Assembly (NCBI GenBank): GCA_903813345.2
Contig: CAIIXF020000010.1
Coordinates: 30,622,828 to 30,686,827, forward strand
Length of the DNA stretch: 64,000 nucleotides
Direction of reading: 5' to 3'
Origin: Owenia fusiformis
Lineage: Eukaryota; Annelida; Polychaeta; Sabellida; Oweniidae
The position numbers were made by a program, and so were the translations under genes. The notes beneath the pieces were generated by a model that saw only the letters and a program-made list of their open reading frames with translations, had not been told where the DNA came from and made no database searches. Below are positions 1-12,700 of this stretch, piece by piece. Position 1 is the first letter of the stretch. Each line of letters opens with the position of its first letter.

Positions 1-559
1 GACTGCACAGGCAATTTACGAACTGGTCATCATTAGTAGCGTCCCATTCGAGCCATATTGATTGTAGTAGCTGTTCGTTCGTTCTTATGTGGGTTCTAGC
101 TTCGCTAATTATTAACACCAAGAGACGTTTCCGGGACGTTTTGAATTTAGAAAAATGTTTTCCTTGTCAGGGAAATGACCCGTGCGCAATCTCACACTTG
201 AAGTTTGTCAGGAAGACGTACACGTAGTCTGTAGAACGATTTTTCTGAGGAAGAGTTGGACTCCCTCTATCGTACTAAGCTTAGGAACAGATAGTCACTT
301 GTGAGAGTATATTAAGAGAGAAATAGGCTCACACATAAGTGAAACCTCTCCACACACAACATAATCGTTTCAATCCAACGGCACTTAGGTTTTCTAATCT
401 GTCCCGATGCCATATTCAACAAAGTCTTTTTTTACTTTTTTTTCGGTCAACCTGTATATCAATGAATATACTTTTGTAAAGAGACAACGGTGTTTGCGAG
501 TGAAATTTATACGTGTTAGATGAATTTTAGATGAAATCATACCCGTATCATGCAACACA

Positions 560-800
560 TTAACTGGAAAACCATTTATGTATAAAATGAAGAGAAGGGG
601 ACCAAGTATTGATCCCTGTGGCATGCTACAGTTAAAAAGCCTGCTTCAGTTGAAGACTCACCAGCAACATATATAACATCGTCTATTTGTCGGATAGGGA
701 ATCAATAAACTCAGAAGTTGACATTGAATGCCATAGGCTCTTAGTTTGAAGAAGTTTTGCGGAACACGGTCAAAAGCAACCGCAATATCAAGAAAGTGGT
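560..800 (-). pseudogene. Non-LTR (LINE) reverse transcriptase fragment
   Basis: Read on the minus strand, the piece contains an RT motif-A-like string (AVAFDRVPQ), then a KLRAYGIQ segment, then the block MPQGSILGPLLFILYING, which is diagnostic of LINE reverse transcriptases (the PQGSxLGPLLFxxYIN signature before the catalytic YxDD). The pieces lie in different frames with stops between them, and the YxDD end and the endonuclease are missing. This is a short dead remnant. The family (CR1, Jockey, RTE or other) cannot be assigned. Confidence 0.75.
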
Positions 801-949
801 TTTAGAGGCTTTGTCTTGGTCAGAATTTGGAAGTAAGAAATGTTCGATTGCCATTGGGTGAGAATGGGTGTTATGACCTGGTAAAAGACAGACAAAAGAT
901 CATTTGAAATCAATCAATTTATAAAATTAAAAATAAAGAGTAATACATA

Positions 950-1205
950 TTAATTTGGTTAGAAATGAAAAACTTAGATTTTCTTGAAAAGCTCCAGCCA
1001 TTTTCAAAGTGGCGGTCATCTTGAAAAACATTCTTGCTTAAAACCATTTTACCAATATACATTTTTCCACCAAATATGAAGAAAATAGGTACAATAGTAT
1101 TCGAGTTATTTCGGGATGAACTGACTCACTGACGGATGAACGGACGGACGGACGGACGGACGGAGGGCTTGAGTGTATCCCTACCGAACTTCGTCCGTTG
1201 GGATA
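950..1205. repeat. Interspersed repeat with GGAC tetranucleotide run
   Basis: A GGAC tandem run occupies about 1141-1163, followed by a GC-richer tail (cttcgtccgttgggata). The upstream part resembles generic invertebrate interspersed repeats ending in GGAC runs. No coding capacity is visible. Confidence 0.5.
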
Positions 1206-3701
1206 ATGAACAATAGTATTGTTATAGTCTCCAACTTTTTATGATGGCGTTCGGCGTCCGACGGCCGGAGTTTGGAGTTCGGCGTCTGTCACAAATGGCG
1301 GGTGGTGACATTTTGCATGTTAAAGCCTTGTTTGATATTAAGTTTGTGTGATCAATGATGTCATTTAGGGAGAACGTCAAAAGTTTAATGTAGCACAAAA
1401 AGCTATATATATTATCAGTAAAGTCCCAATCACCCCCATCCCCCTCACCCCCTGTTAACTATATAGTATGGAAAATGTTGCCACGCGCAATTTTTAACAA
1501 AAATATATCATCATGTTCCTTGTTGACAAGTCTTTCATATTCCTTAGATGGGGTTTATGTCTTTACTGTGTCATTATAGCGAAAAAAGGTTCAAAATCTG
1601 AAAAACTCAGAAATATTTTCAAAATGGAGGCGTGCAAAAAAGGATTGTGGGATGAAAAATGGCAGGTGCAATTTCCCGGGATCAATGTCGGGGAAGCTCT
1701 TTTGGGGTTTCAATAGTATAGTATGAATTTTCGATTTTATGCGCGAGAGCTCCTATCGAATGAAAATGAAAAATTATATTTTGACTAAATCCAAGCGCCG
1801 ATAGTATTCTAAAGTCACCGTGTATCGATCCACTTCAGTACTCTACAGATACCCATTCGGAATTTATTAACGCCTTAGTTATTAACATATGTCAACGATG
1901 CTTAAATTAATCGTTTGATTTGTCTTATCAGCTTTGTTTTATGGACCAATAACGGAAATTAAAGTCTAATATTGAATCGTTCCTTAACATGAATAATTCG
2001 TTAAACGAGTTTGTACTAAGAACAAATCAATGTGGGTCTTGATTTAGTTTTAAGTTTTGAACTCCCCAAATTTAATGACACAAATCAAAACTCGTCAAAA
2101 TAACGTTAACTTGTACAACATTCTTTTGAAATTGAGGCATTTTCAACAGGAGTTTCTTTCTGGTTGCAAGTGGTTTGATCGTATTTTAGAACCCATTTAC
2201 AGAGCAGAGGTGGACATACCATTTGATCACCAGTATTCCTTAATCTAAAGTTGATGTAAATAAGTAAAACTTGGTGTAAATACTGTATAATTATATATAT
2301 AAATTAATATTATTAATATTATATTATATATTATATATATATATGCATTACAAACTAGACATCTGGAACTATTTGGTTGAAAAACATTTTCTGCTTCATA
2401 ACAAGACACGCCCATAACAGAAACAAGTCAAAGAAAAGTCGGATCAAAGTGGTTTTGATTAATATCATTTTATTGATGCACTTAGGTATAAGTGCAATAG
2501 TACATTTTATTAGGATTGTTATAATCAAATCCAATATGCAATTGACACATTCCATTTGTTGTGATACTTCAAATCTTCAATGTATTTGCAAATGGTACTT
2601 ATGTCAGGGGCTTCTATGTAACGAATGGATTAGCATCCACAGATGCAGTGGCAAAGGCAAGTGTACAGTGTACAATGTCTGGGGAAGGGTGTTAAAGGGT
2701 TGACGAATCGCGGATATTGAAAATCACATTTTATCCATTTTCAGTAATGTTTGGTTAGGGCTTAGAATTTCAGCACATTTCAAGACTAAGAAAAATGTGT
2801 GGTACAAACATAAATTTTAGACCTTCCTCTACAACATGTGAAAAATGAAAGAATTCCTGCTAGTAATAAGGGAAATATGGCCCGTTGCAAGGTTCACTTT
2901 TTAGACCATCCTGTATATGATTTAGATATTTCTAAACTTTACAGGAGAGGGGTCAAATGACTTCCATGCCACATGCATTTTTGGAGAGAACTGTTTTTGC
3001 AGGAAACGATATTCTACCGATATGAGATCATTTTGGTAAATCAGGCGAATAGAATCATGGCCCGAATAGTACACACCTCGATAAAACGGTTTAAGACATG
3101 AGCGCATATACTTGTACTATTCTTATAAAAATGTAAACTAATTAGTTTTCAGGTACCTTGTTCGATTATACATGTTCTAGCTGCTGATATCAATTCAATA
3201 TCAAAAATATTGCTGGAAAACACTAACTTTATATTTTGTATTAAATCAAAAAACCAACAAAGACAACCAACTTTTAGAATTAAGAATTTATAGACGCGAT
3301 GCCATATCTCTAGTGTCCATCATTAATCCCATGGCCAATGAACTTCTCCGAATCCTGAGTTGAAACGTCATCGATTTGTCATGAAACTTTAAACCATTAT
3401 TATAGGTACTTAGGTTTATTCGCAGAGCGCCTTTATCTACATTTACTTAAATACTGAATTGAGATAACTATTAATTGATGGGAATAGGTTTCCATGTCTG
3501 AGGCATATCGCGGAAATAAGTATTCTCTCAAAGACGTCCAAAGCTTAATGAAAAGACATATCAGAATACGATAAAGAATTAAGTTCGCATTTGAGTAAGG
3601 GATGTCGACGTGAACAGTGCAGCGCTAAAATTCTTTATTTTTGTTAGGTGAGAAAATAATTGTTGATTTTTATTATGGACTAAGAAACTTTGAAAAAATA
3701 T
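1206..3701. other. Intergenic stretch upstream of the DBH-like gene
   Basis: No recognisable gene. It holds a short GC-rich patch near 1240-1300 and an AT-only low-complexity run at about 2287-2344. The open frames here are short and resemble no family. The promoter and 5' UTR of the gene starting at 3711 probably lie at its right end but cannot be placed. Confidence 0.5.
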
Positions 3702-3710
3702 TGACTTAAT

Positions 3711-6700
3711 ATGCTGCGATGCATGGAGGAATGCGTTAGAAGATATGGTCAAGTGAACTCAACCGAAACAACTAAAAACACAGATTCCATTGAAAAACCG
3801 AACGAAGATCGTTTCTTAAGAAAAATGTCACACCTTCTAATAAAATACGCCATTGTGGCCTTATTCTTAATAATTTACGGAGCGACTGGAAATGTTTCAT
3901 CGGCAGGTCCAGTGGTTTATGACAAAGACCTCGAATATGAGTCTCCGTTAGACCAAGAGCACACGATGTATCTGAAATGGGGTCTGGACAATTCGGAAAG
4001 GAGGATTGTTTTCCAAGTTTACGCTAAAATTGCGCCCGATGACTGGCTAGCGTTCGGATTTTCAGACTATGGCGAGTCGTTTAATGCAGACTTGTTCTTG
4101 TTTTGGACAGATGTAGATGGAGGTCATCATTTTCAGGTAAGTTAAATTTATAATACGTGGGAACGAATTATGGGGCCTTTCTCGAATTATGGGAGCGAAT
4201 TATGATGCAAGGGGATGAATTACGAGCTTTACTGATGTTACCGAAAAAATTATGTGTGTGTCCAAGATTTTATGTGAGAATATGAATCGTTCTATTCAAG
4301 AACCAATTCGAGGTCCGAATCCACACATTTATGGAAAATGTTGTTATTTTAAAAGTTAGGTCCATGGTTTCTGGCTTCAAATGTGGCCTACGGTAATTTA
4401 AAATTGAGGCCAATATTGGGCGTTTGACTAAAATAAAAATGTTGGTCCATCTTACAAAGAGGGAATGCAACACACTGGTCTTGCATGATGATATATACAC
4501 TCCCCTTCATAAATTTGACAACAGGAAATCTTCATTTGGTAGCGTGTAAAAGCCTGTTCAAATTGTGCACATTTATGACATAAATGTACTTAATGATTTT
4601 TAGAGAAATCGCCAAACATAAATAGGATATTCAGTGATAAGTGATTCAAAAAGGAATTTCCGGTTTCCATTCTTATAAAGTGGAGTGTAAATTGTTTTCT
4701 CCCACTTTAGGACACATACTCCGATCGGACAGGCATTCTACACGTGGATAAAAATCAAGATTTCGACTTACTTGAGGCCGACACGAGACCAGGCCGGGTG
4801 CATATCCCAAAGATACTCTTAGCCAAAGAAGAGACGCCGGGTGGTTACGTCATATTGACGTTCCAGAGAAAGTGGGATACCTGCGACAGTAATGACTATA
4901 TAATAGACGTAAGTACACGTGCTACATTCGCTGGGAGCTCACTCTCACTGGTTGCCACCTGGTTATAAAGACGCTACGTCTTTATAACAAAATGGATGAA
5001 CTTCAGTTGGAGGAACTTTTCATTTTCATCCTTTTAACCAAGAAGGGGTCGATTCGTATCCAAATATTTTAAATACCCTTATGTAATAGTAACATCCGAT
5101 TACTAAAAAGGTAGTCAGTCATGAGCAAATGTATCCAAAAAATTTTCCCGGCGTCCATTTTGTTTTATAATATTAAAAAGGCGCAACGTCTTTATAACAA
5201 AATGGGGACGAGTGACACTGAAAAATAACGAGATTGGCCAGGGATACATATACAATACATTACAACTTTCTGTATAATTTCCAATAAGGGGTTGAATCAC
5301 AAAAAATAATTGTTTTAGGGCCACTTTTACTGTCATTAGGCGTCTTGATCAAATGTTCTCTTTTTAATCCACAGTCGGGGACCACTCATGTCATTTTCTT
5401 CACTGGTACTGGACCAATCAACGCAATTGAAGGAATGAACGTGACGTCACATATGCCGGGACTCCAGCGGTTGCAGCTATTGAAGAGTCCTATACATCCC
5501 CCTAAATTCCCGCCTGATACAAAGATGTTCGAAATGCTTGTAGAAAATGTAAGATTTTGCAGCACATATTTATTTTTTTTATATCCTTGAAACCCCGATT
5601 CCCTACGCTGAAAAGATATTAAAAACCTCCAATCCTATTTTGAGACGCACATCACCAAATCGGTATTTGTTTGAAGAATTGTGGTGCCCTGGGGATGAAG
5701 ACGCGCCATATATAAATTAAATTGATATTTAAACAGTTAAACAATTAAACAGAATATGAAAATCAAGATCTGTTCAGTTCCGACACGGACCTCTGCCAGA
5801 AAAGCTCCTCTGTGTCTAGGCTCAATAAATATACTCAAGGATAAGACACGAGATCTTCGGAAAATTTATTTTTCCTTGATTTTGGAGTCAGTTTTTCAAT
5901 AAATATCACATGTCATACCTCAAACGATGCGTACTGTTGTTACCTTCAACTTCAATCACTAAAGCCAAACATCCAAGAAAGCGTCTGTTGATAAAAGCAT
6001 AAAATAAGCGAGCGTATATTTAATGGAGCACTTCGGCTATCTCCGTTGTTCAAATGATTATTCCCGAAGTCAAATGCCTTTTCTGAGAATGTGACGCCAC
6101 TCCGGATGACGTCACATCAGAGATTACCGAGAAGTCCCATGACGTTTCTTTAAACTCCCGTAGAAACAATAACGACGGTTTATTAGGCTACGCGATTCTT
6201 TACTTTCATTGGCTGTTTGTTGCGATGTGACGTAATTTGAGAGACGAACAACATCGGACACTGCCGGAAATTACCGAAGTGCTCCATTATCTTTACGCTC
6301 TGAAAATTTGAAATAAATGTCCCGGGAAAAGTCGAATTACAGCGTCAATAATGGATATCATGCAACCATTCAAACTAATACATAAAGAAGAGATTCAGGG
6401 TAAATATTGATCAATCAATGTCTGACAGATGGAAAAAATAAAGGTCAGTACGAGGGTCATATTTTTGGGTGGTCATTTTTTTGATGTGCCATTTTTGGCT
6501 CGTGTCTCATCTTCCCATTTATCCTTTGAGCCTACTACCAACAGGGGCTGGATCTGGCTCCGGATCTGTGAGTTCCGACATCATTTTAAAAGCTGTCCTT
6601 ACATCATCAATTTTCGAAAAGAAAAACCAGCAACACAGCTTGGTAAAAGAACAGCAAAAAGAAGGTCACTTGACTGTCTTCCGTGATTATGGAAATCGGG

Positions 6701-9700
6701 GCATTGTTTTATTTCAAGAACGGGAACGTGAAAAGTGTAGACAGTGATCCCATTTTGTAACTATTTCCTCCTTGTTGGCCTTTATTTGCCAGATTGAATA
6801 TAAAGGTATAATGCAAATATATGTACTAATAATGTCCCCGTATAAACCAAATGAGACAGAGGCACATATCGAGATTTTGACGTCATTTGCTAATTAACAT
6901 AATGTGACGTCACGCATGCATCATTGCAGAATTCTAATGGGATGTCCATATAGGACAAAATTGAATATCAAATAATTAAATAAATGTTAAATTGATCCAT
7001 TAGCTCAGGGTTAGAAATGGTGAAGATACTAACAAAGGTCAACTGTGCAAAAAATTGACGATCAACTATGAAAATATTTTCTTCCCCCAGAAAAAACAGT
7101 TTTTTGGCAAAAATTCCTATACTTTACATGTAACCGATGCAAAAATGGCGAAATTGGCGTTATACAAATGTAATTTTTGCCTTTAATATTCTTTTAAATC
7201 GTTAGCTCAGGGTTGGAAATGAAAGAACACGACTAATACGTTTATATTAACATATTTTATTTACACCACATTTAATAACTTTTCTTCCTGACAAGTTACA
7301 AGTAAGGTCGTTTTTGAAATACGACGCCGTTTTCCAACAATAAATAGCTAAAACGTCACACATTTAACATGTTTAATTATAACATACTTTATTCATAATA
7401 CAACTTATTTAACACTTTTAAGTTGCAACGATGTTCTTTTCATTTTTTCTCTACTGGAGGAGTTGATTAATTTAAATTTATTTATTTTCCAGTTTATAAT
7501 TAAAGCTATGGCTTTCTAGCCTTCCTAGCATACATGGGGCACTGGGGTCTATTTCTCCAAACTCCGTAAAGTTACGGACCCGTAGAGTTACGATTTCCGT
7601 AAAATTTAAAAAGTTACGACAAAGATGCGGAGTTTCAAATTGCATTTCTCCAAACTCCGTATCGTAATCGTATTTTAGTCCGCAAAGTTACGGAGATGTG
7701 ACGTCATTGTGCATTGTAAAATGCCCAAAATATAATTGTAATGATTCCAAATAAAATACATCATTTTTTTAAAAGAAGTTCCAAGATTGATAGTTACTAC
7801 AATTATTTCAACTTCAAACAGTTAATGCGAACCTTAAATCTTTTATCAGCAGGTATTTGATAACATAGATGCGAGTAGGAAGTTACCAATTTCACTACCA
7901 GGTGGCTCGTTCGGGTCTATAGTAGAAAGTTTCCTTTAACTTAAATTACATCTGTTTTAGTGGTTCAATTTTCATATTACCCTTATGTTTCTAATAGTTA
8001 TGAAAATTAAAATATGTCCAGTAAAGGAAAATGTTATCTGTCCAATACAAGAGAAGATATTTCACTTTTTGTGATTTTGTAACATGGGGTCTATGGGGAA
8101 TAAACCCGAACTAGAAGTCAAATTTTCAAAACAAATTTAATTTTAAAAGTTGATAAACAGTTTTCGAAACCATATTTCTAGAAGTACTTTTACACGTAGA
8201 TTTCAAATATGACATCACTTTGACTGAATTTTGAATATCTAATGACGTAAATCAAGATTATTTCTTCTCGCACTTAGTCTATTGTTTGTGTTATATTTTT
8301 TCAACATTTGAATTACATCTTCTAAATAGAAAACAATAAATGAAGGTTTTGTTTTTAATTTTTTGACTTCGATTACCCCAAAAATTTGGCCTCTCAGCAG
8401 GACGTTAAACTTATTGTGAACTTTTCAAGGCCCCGGATTTGAATCAGCTCTACATCCAAAATTGTGTATGGAGTTTGGTCGGATCTGTGAATAAGATATC
8501 TACAAATTTTTTGATTTTGTGATTTTTATGTACTTCGATTTGACACTTGCAATAATGATTTACTTGATGAAAAAAATCCAAGATTTACTTAATAGCAATG
8601 TAAAGAAATTTTATTTAAAACCAATATTTTCATAAAAAATCAAAATGTAGTTGCAACATCCAGCAGTTAGTTGAAATCTCTTCTTTGCGTTGTATATTAT
8701 GGGGTTTCTAGATCATTTGTCTGTGAACATATTCTATCGTCACTTTTTGGACGTTCTATGTGTTACACTTAATTTCTCTGTATCTAGACGTTCAGAAGAA
8801 AAACAAGTAAAAGTAATTAAACGAAGTTAGTGAAATCATTGAATCTTGGTGAGTATAGAAACTCTAAAAATAAGAAAGACGATGAATTCTCGCGTCGGTG
8901 ATAGTCCCCTCCCCCTGGGAATTATTGATCCCATTCGCTATTGAATAATATACTAGTAAATGCTGTTTTGAATAGGTTTCATGTGTACGCCAATAATTTC
9001 TCAAATGTTTTGTATGGAGTTTGGTCGGATTCGTGAATAATATATCTACTTCGAAGTTTGACAAGAAATTTTGTTTAAAAACAATATTTTCATAAAAAAT
9101 CAAAACGGAGTTGCAACATCCAGCAGTTAGTAGAAACCTCTTCTTTGCGTTGTATATTATGGGATTTCTAGATCATCTAATACACGGAAGATACGTTAGT
9201 TTTCCAGTGGTGTGTGGAATTAAACCTTTTTCAAGTCAGAAAAAACTGTGCGTTATATTGATTGCTAGTCTTTGAACATATTCTGTCGTCCAATTTTGAC
9301 GTTAAATGAATTCTAATACATGCAGGTCCAATTTTTGACTTAATTTCAAACATCTTGAAATTTGGCTTTTATTCTGGTATGATTAAAGAATAATGAAAGA
9401 AAGAAAATAAATAAAGTGCTGATTGTGTATCCAGCTATTTCATATTCACAAATATATACGTTACCGTAATGCCGTCAATCTGGGAATATATTTTGTCATT
9501 TGTCATTAAAATTAAATTCAATGCGTTCCGAGACCCCGAAACACTGTAATTGGGATTTTAAAGTTGGCGTTATCAAAATTAGTAGTAAAATCCCTGCGAC
9601 CTGAAAGTTATATTTTAATTTGGTGCAGCTCGAAGGAATTTTACTACCATCATCCGACTTCCCTGCCTCAAGTTGAAGGGTTGACCCAATAGGTTTGTCT

Positions 9701-12700
9701 AATACGGGTACTTCCACGTGCGTTTTCGGAGGCGGCTCTCAATTACCCACGGATATTATAGCAATTCGCGAACTCTTCTCACCCTTCTTAATCGGTTTTC
9801 ATTTCTATATACCTCCTTAGAGCTGCCATTTTGGTATAGCAGGAACGTGTTACTGATGCAAGTTACCATAGTAAACACTATGCAATAGGATGGAAATTCC
9901 TCCGTAAATAGTTATGGACAGGGTCTGAGGTGCCTATAAAGTTACGGAAAAAGAAGGCTATGACGTCATGAATATCGTAAACTTACGGAAATCCAACAAA
10001 ATCCCGTAAATCTACGATTTTTCGAGAAATGCAATCTCTCCGTAAGTTTTAGAAAGAACAATGGACTTACGGATCCGTAGTTTTACGGAGTTTGGAGAAA
10101 TAGACCCCTGGGCCAGTCATGAGACTGCCCCATACGCTAGAACGATGCGCAAATCATGAAAAATGGCCCATGCTTAAGTGAAAGATAAATAGTGTATAAG
10201 AGAGGTATGAATTGATTAATTTTACAATTCACCATAGCTCTCGGAAACAATATAATTTATATTTCAGTTATACTTGGGCTTTTGTTTTTTCCATCTGCGC
10301 GCCTTCCTAGCGTATGGTGCAGTCATTGATTTCCTTGTTCGTACACGTAGCGCTTCTACGGATGGTTTATGTTTTTGGGTTTTCCTATGATAGAGTGATT
10401 TGATATCATCATTGGACTTTTCTACACCCTGCCCTGTAAAGATTTTAAGGCTACCATACCTTTTAATAACACGAGGCGTAGGTACACCAAACAGTGGATG
10501 TAAGGTGTTACTCTATCGTAACCTTCTAGTTTAGATTGGAGGCCTAAGAATTCCTTTGCCCAACTTCTATCTACATCGTACTCATCAGAGTAGGATAATA
10601 ATTTAATTTTACTGGGCCTAAGATCCGCTTTGTTTTGAAAATAAGACAGGAAAATTACTCGCACTCCTCTTGTTTTCATGATCTGGTTTACACTGTAAAC
10701 AAGATTTGGCGCGACTTATAAAACCTCGCGCGGACGTTTTAGTACTCGATTACTGTAACGCTATTGGATCAGCGGAATCACGTGACAATAACAATAGGTT
10801 TAAAAGCACGTGGTAAAATGACGCTAAAATCTCGATATGAGTAGTCCACGGGGTCATGGTATTACACGTTTACGTTCACGTTCTCCCCAAAGCGTGTAAC
10901 CTAACCTCTCCAGGGGCGTAGGAAGGTGTAAATTCAACACTACGCCAAAAATCCCGCCAAAAAAATATGAAACAATTGTGTCAATATTCTATATCAAAAC
11001 GCCTATATTATGCTCGTAAAACGTCATTTTATGGTAACAGAGATTTCAAGCTTGCAATATTCACAACCTAAATGTGAACGGAAATACTTAAGCGATGCAT
11101 TTGTATGGGCGATTGGTCATACGTATAGGTTGGCGTTTCGATTGCATATGCAAGCTTTAAATCCCCGATACCTTTTTAATGTGTTTTAAAATGTTCGAAT
11201 GATTTTCATCATTTAAAATCGCCTTGGAAAGCCTATCTTTTAAATCTCGACACAAATCATTCTCACTTTGCTAATATCTCGAACGATTGAGACGACCAAT
11301 TTCCAAAAAACAATTAGAGATTTTTTAATCATTTTCGAATAATTGAATTAAGATCTGAAGATATATAGTATTGTCGGATTCCATCGTGTACCGTGCAATA
11401 CAATACGTACAGATTAAAGAAACTAGTTTGATCAATTGATATAAAGAAACGCATTCGTGATCAATGAAACAAATAAACACACCCACCACAAAGGTCAAAT
11501 CGAGGTCAACGTGACTTAGGGGATGCCAAAAAATGTTATAAAACAAGAATCTATTATTTGTCAAATGAAAAAAAACTAGGTTATCGCTTTTCTAGAACTG
11601 AAATCAATGGAACGTGTAATTGAATAATCAGCATTTTCAAGTTGTTTTTGTCTTTAACATCCATATTTCAAAAAGTACTACCAATAACAATTAGTGATTT
11701 AGTAAGAAAATAGATAATTGTTGACTTAACTATAATTTCGTGTCTATGATTTTGCATAGCAACGGAATATAAATCGATAGTGAAATTGAAAAATTGGGGT
11801 AGGGGAGAATAAAAAAAATATACATCTAAATTTAAAGAGGTTCATTATTATAATTATATGATACCATAGTTAGCATAAGCATTACGGAAAATTCAGAAAA
11901 AATGTCAAAGGTATTCATCTACTAGTTTTTGAAAAAAACAGCTTTCCTCTCAAATTCGTGAAGAGAACGCGATTCACGAATATTTGGCGAAATTGTATTT
12001 ATAAGACAGTCAATAGTGGCTCGATTTTCATGAAATAAAGCATGTTGGTAAGGGAATAACGCAGATGCGAGTAGGCAGTTACCAGTTTCGCCACCAGGTG
12101 GCTCGTTCGGGTCAGATAACATGGCGGGTATAGTAGAAAGTTCCCTTTAACTTAAATTACATCTGTTTTAGTGGTTCAATTTTATATGACCCTTATGTAT
12201 CTAATAGTTATGCAAATTAAAATATGTCCAGTAAAAGAAAATGTTATCTGTCCAATACAAGAAAAGATATTTAACTTTTTGTGATTTTGTAACATGGTGT
12301 CTATGAGGAATCAACCCGAGCTAGAAGTCACATTTTCAAAAAAATATAATTTTCAAAGTTGATAAAAAAATTTCGAAACCATTTATCTAGACGTACTTTT
12401 ACATGTAGATTTCAAATATGACATCACTTTGACTGAATTTTGAATATTTAATGACGTAAATCAAGGTTATTTCTATTCGCATCTAGTCTATTCAATCTGT
12501 TAAATGATATTTGCCAGACAGACCAATAATGATATGGTATCCACAAAACATTTCTTTAGGCTAGTGTGCTCGAGATTACTTTTACAATTTAAACAATGAG
12601 AAAATATGACTAAAGAACATCGGAAAGTTAAAAAGTCTTTTTATTCTCACTTTTCAACACTACGCACTGGCGTTTTGGCGTACATTGTTCCTACGCCACT

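Noticed and set aside
6429-6747. Overlapping open frames in the third intron of the DBH-like gene
   Set aside because: They overlap in two frames, have no splice or homology support, and do not encode the missing DBH segment, which is instead at 12734-12817.
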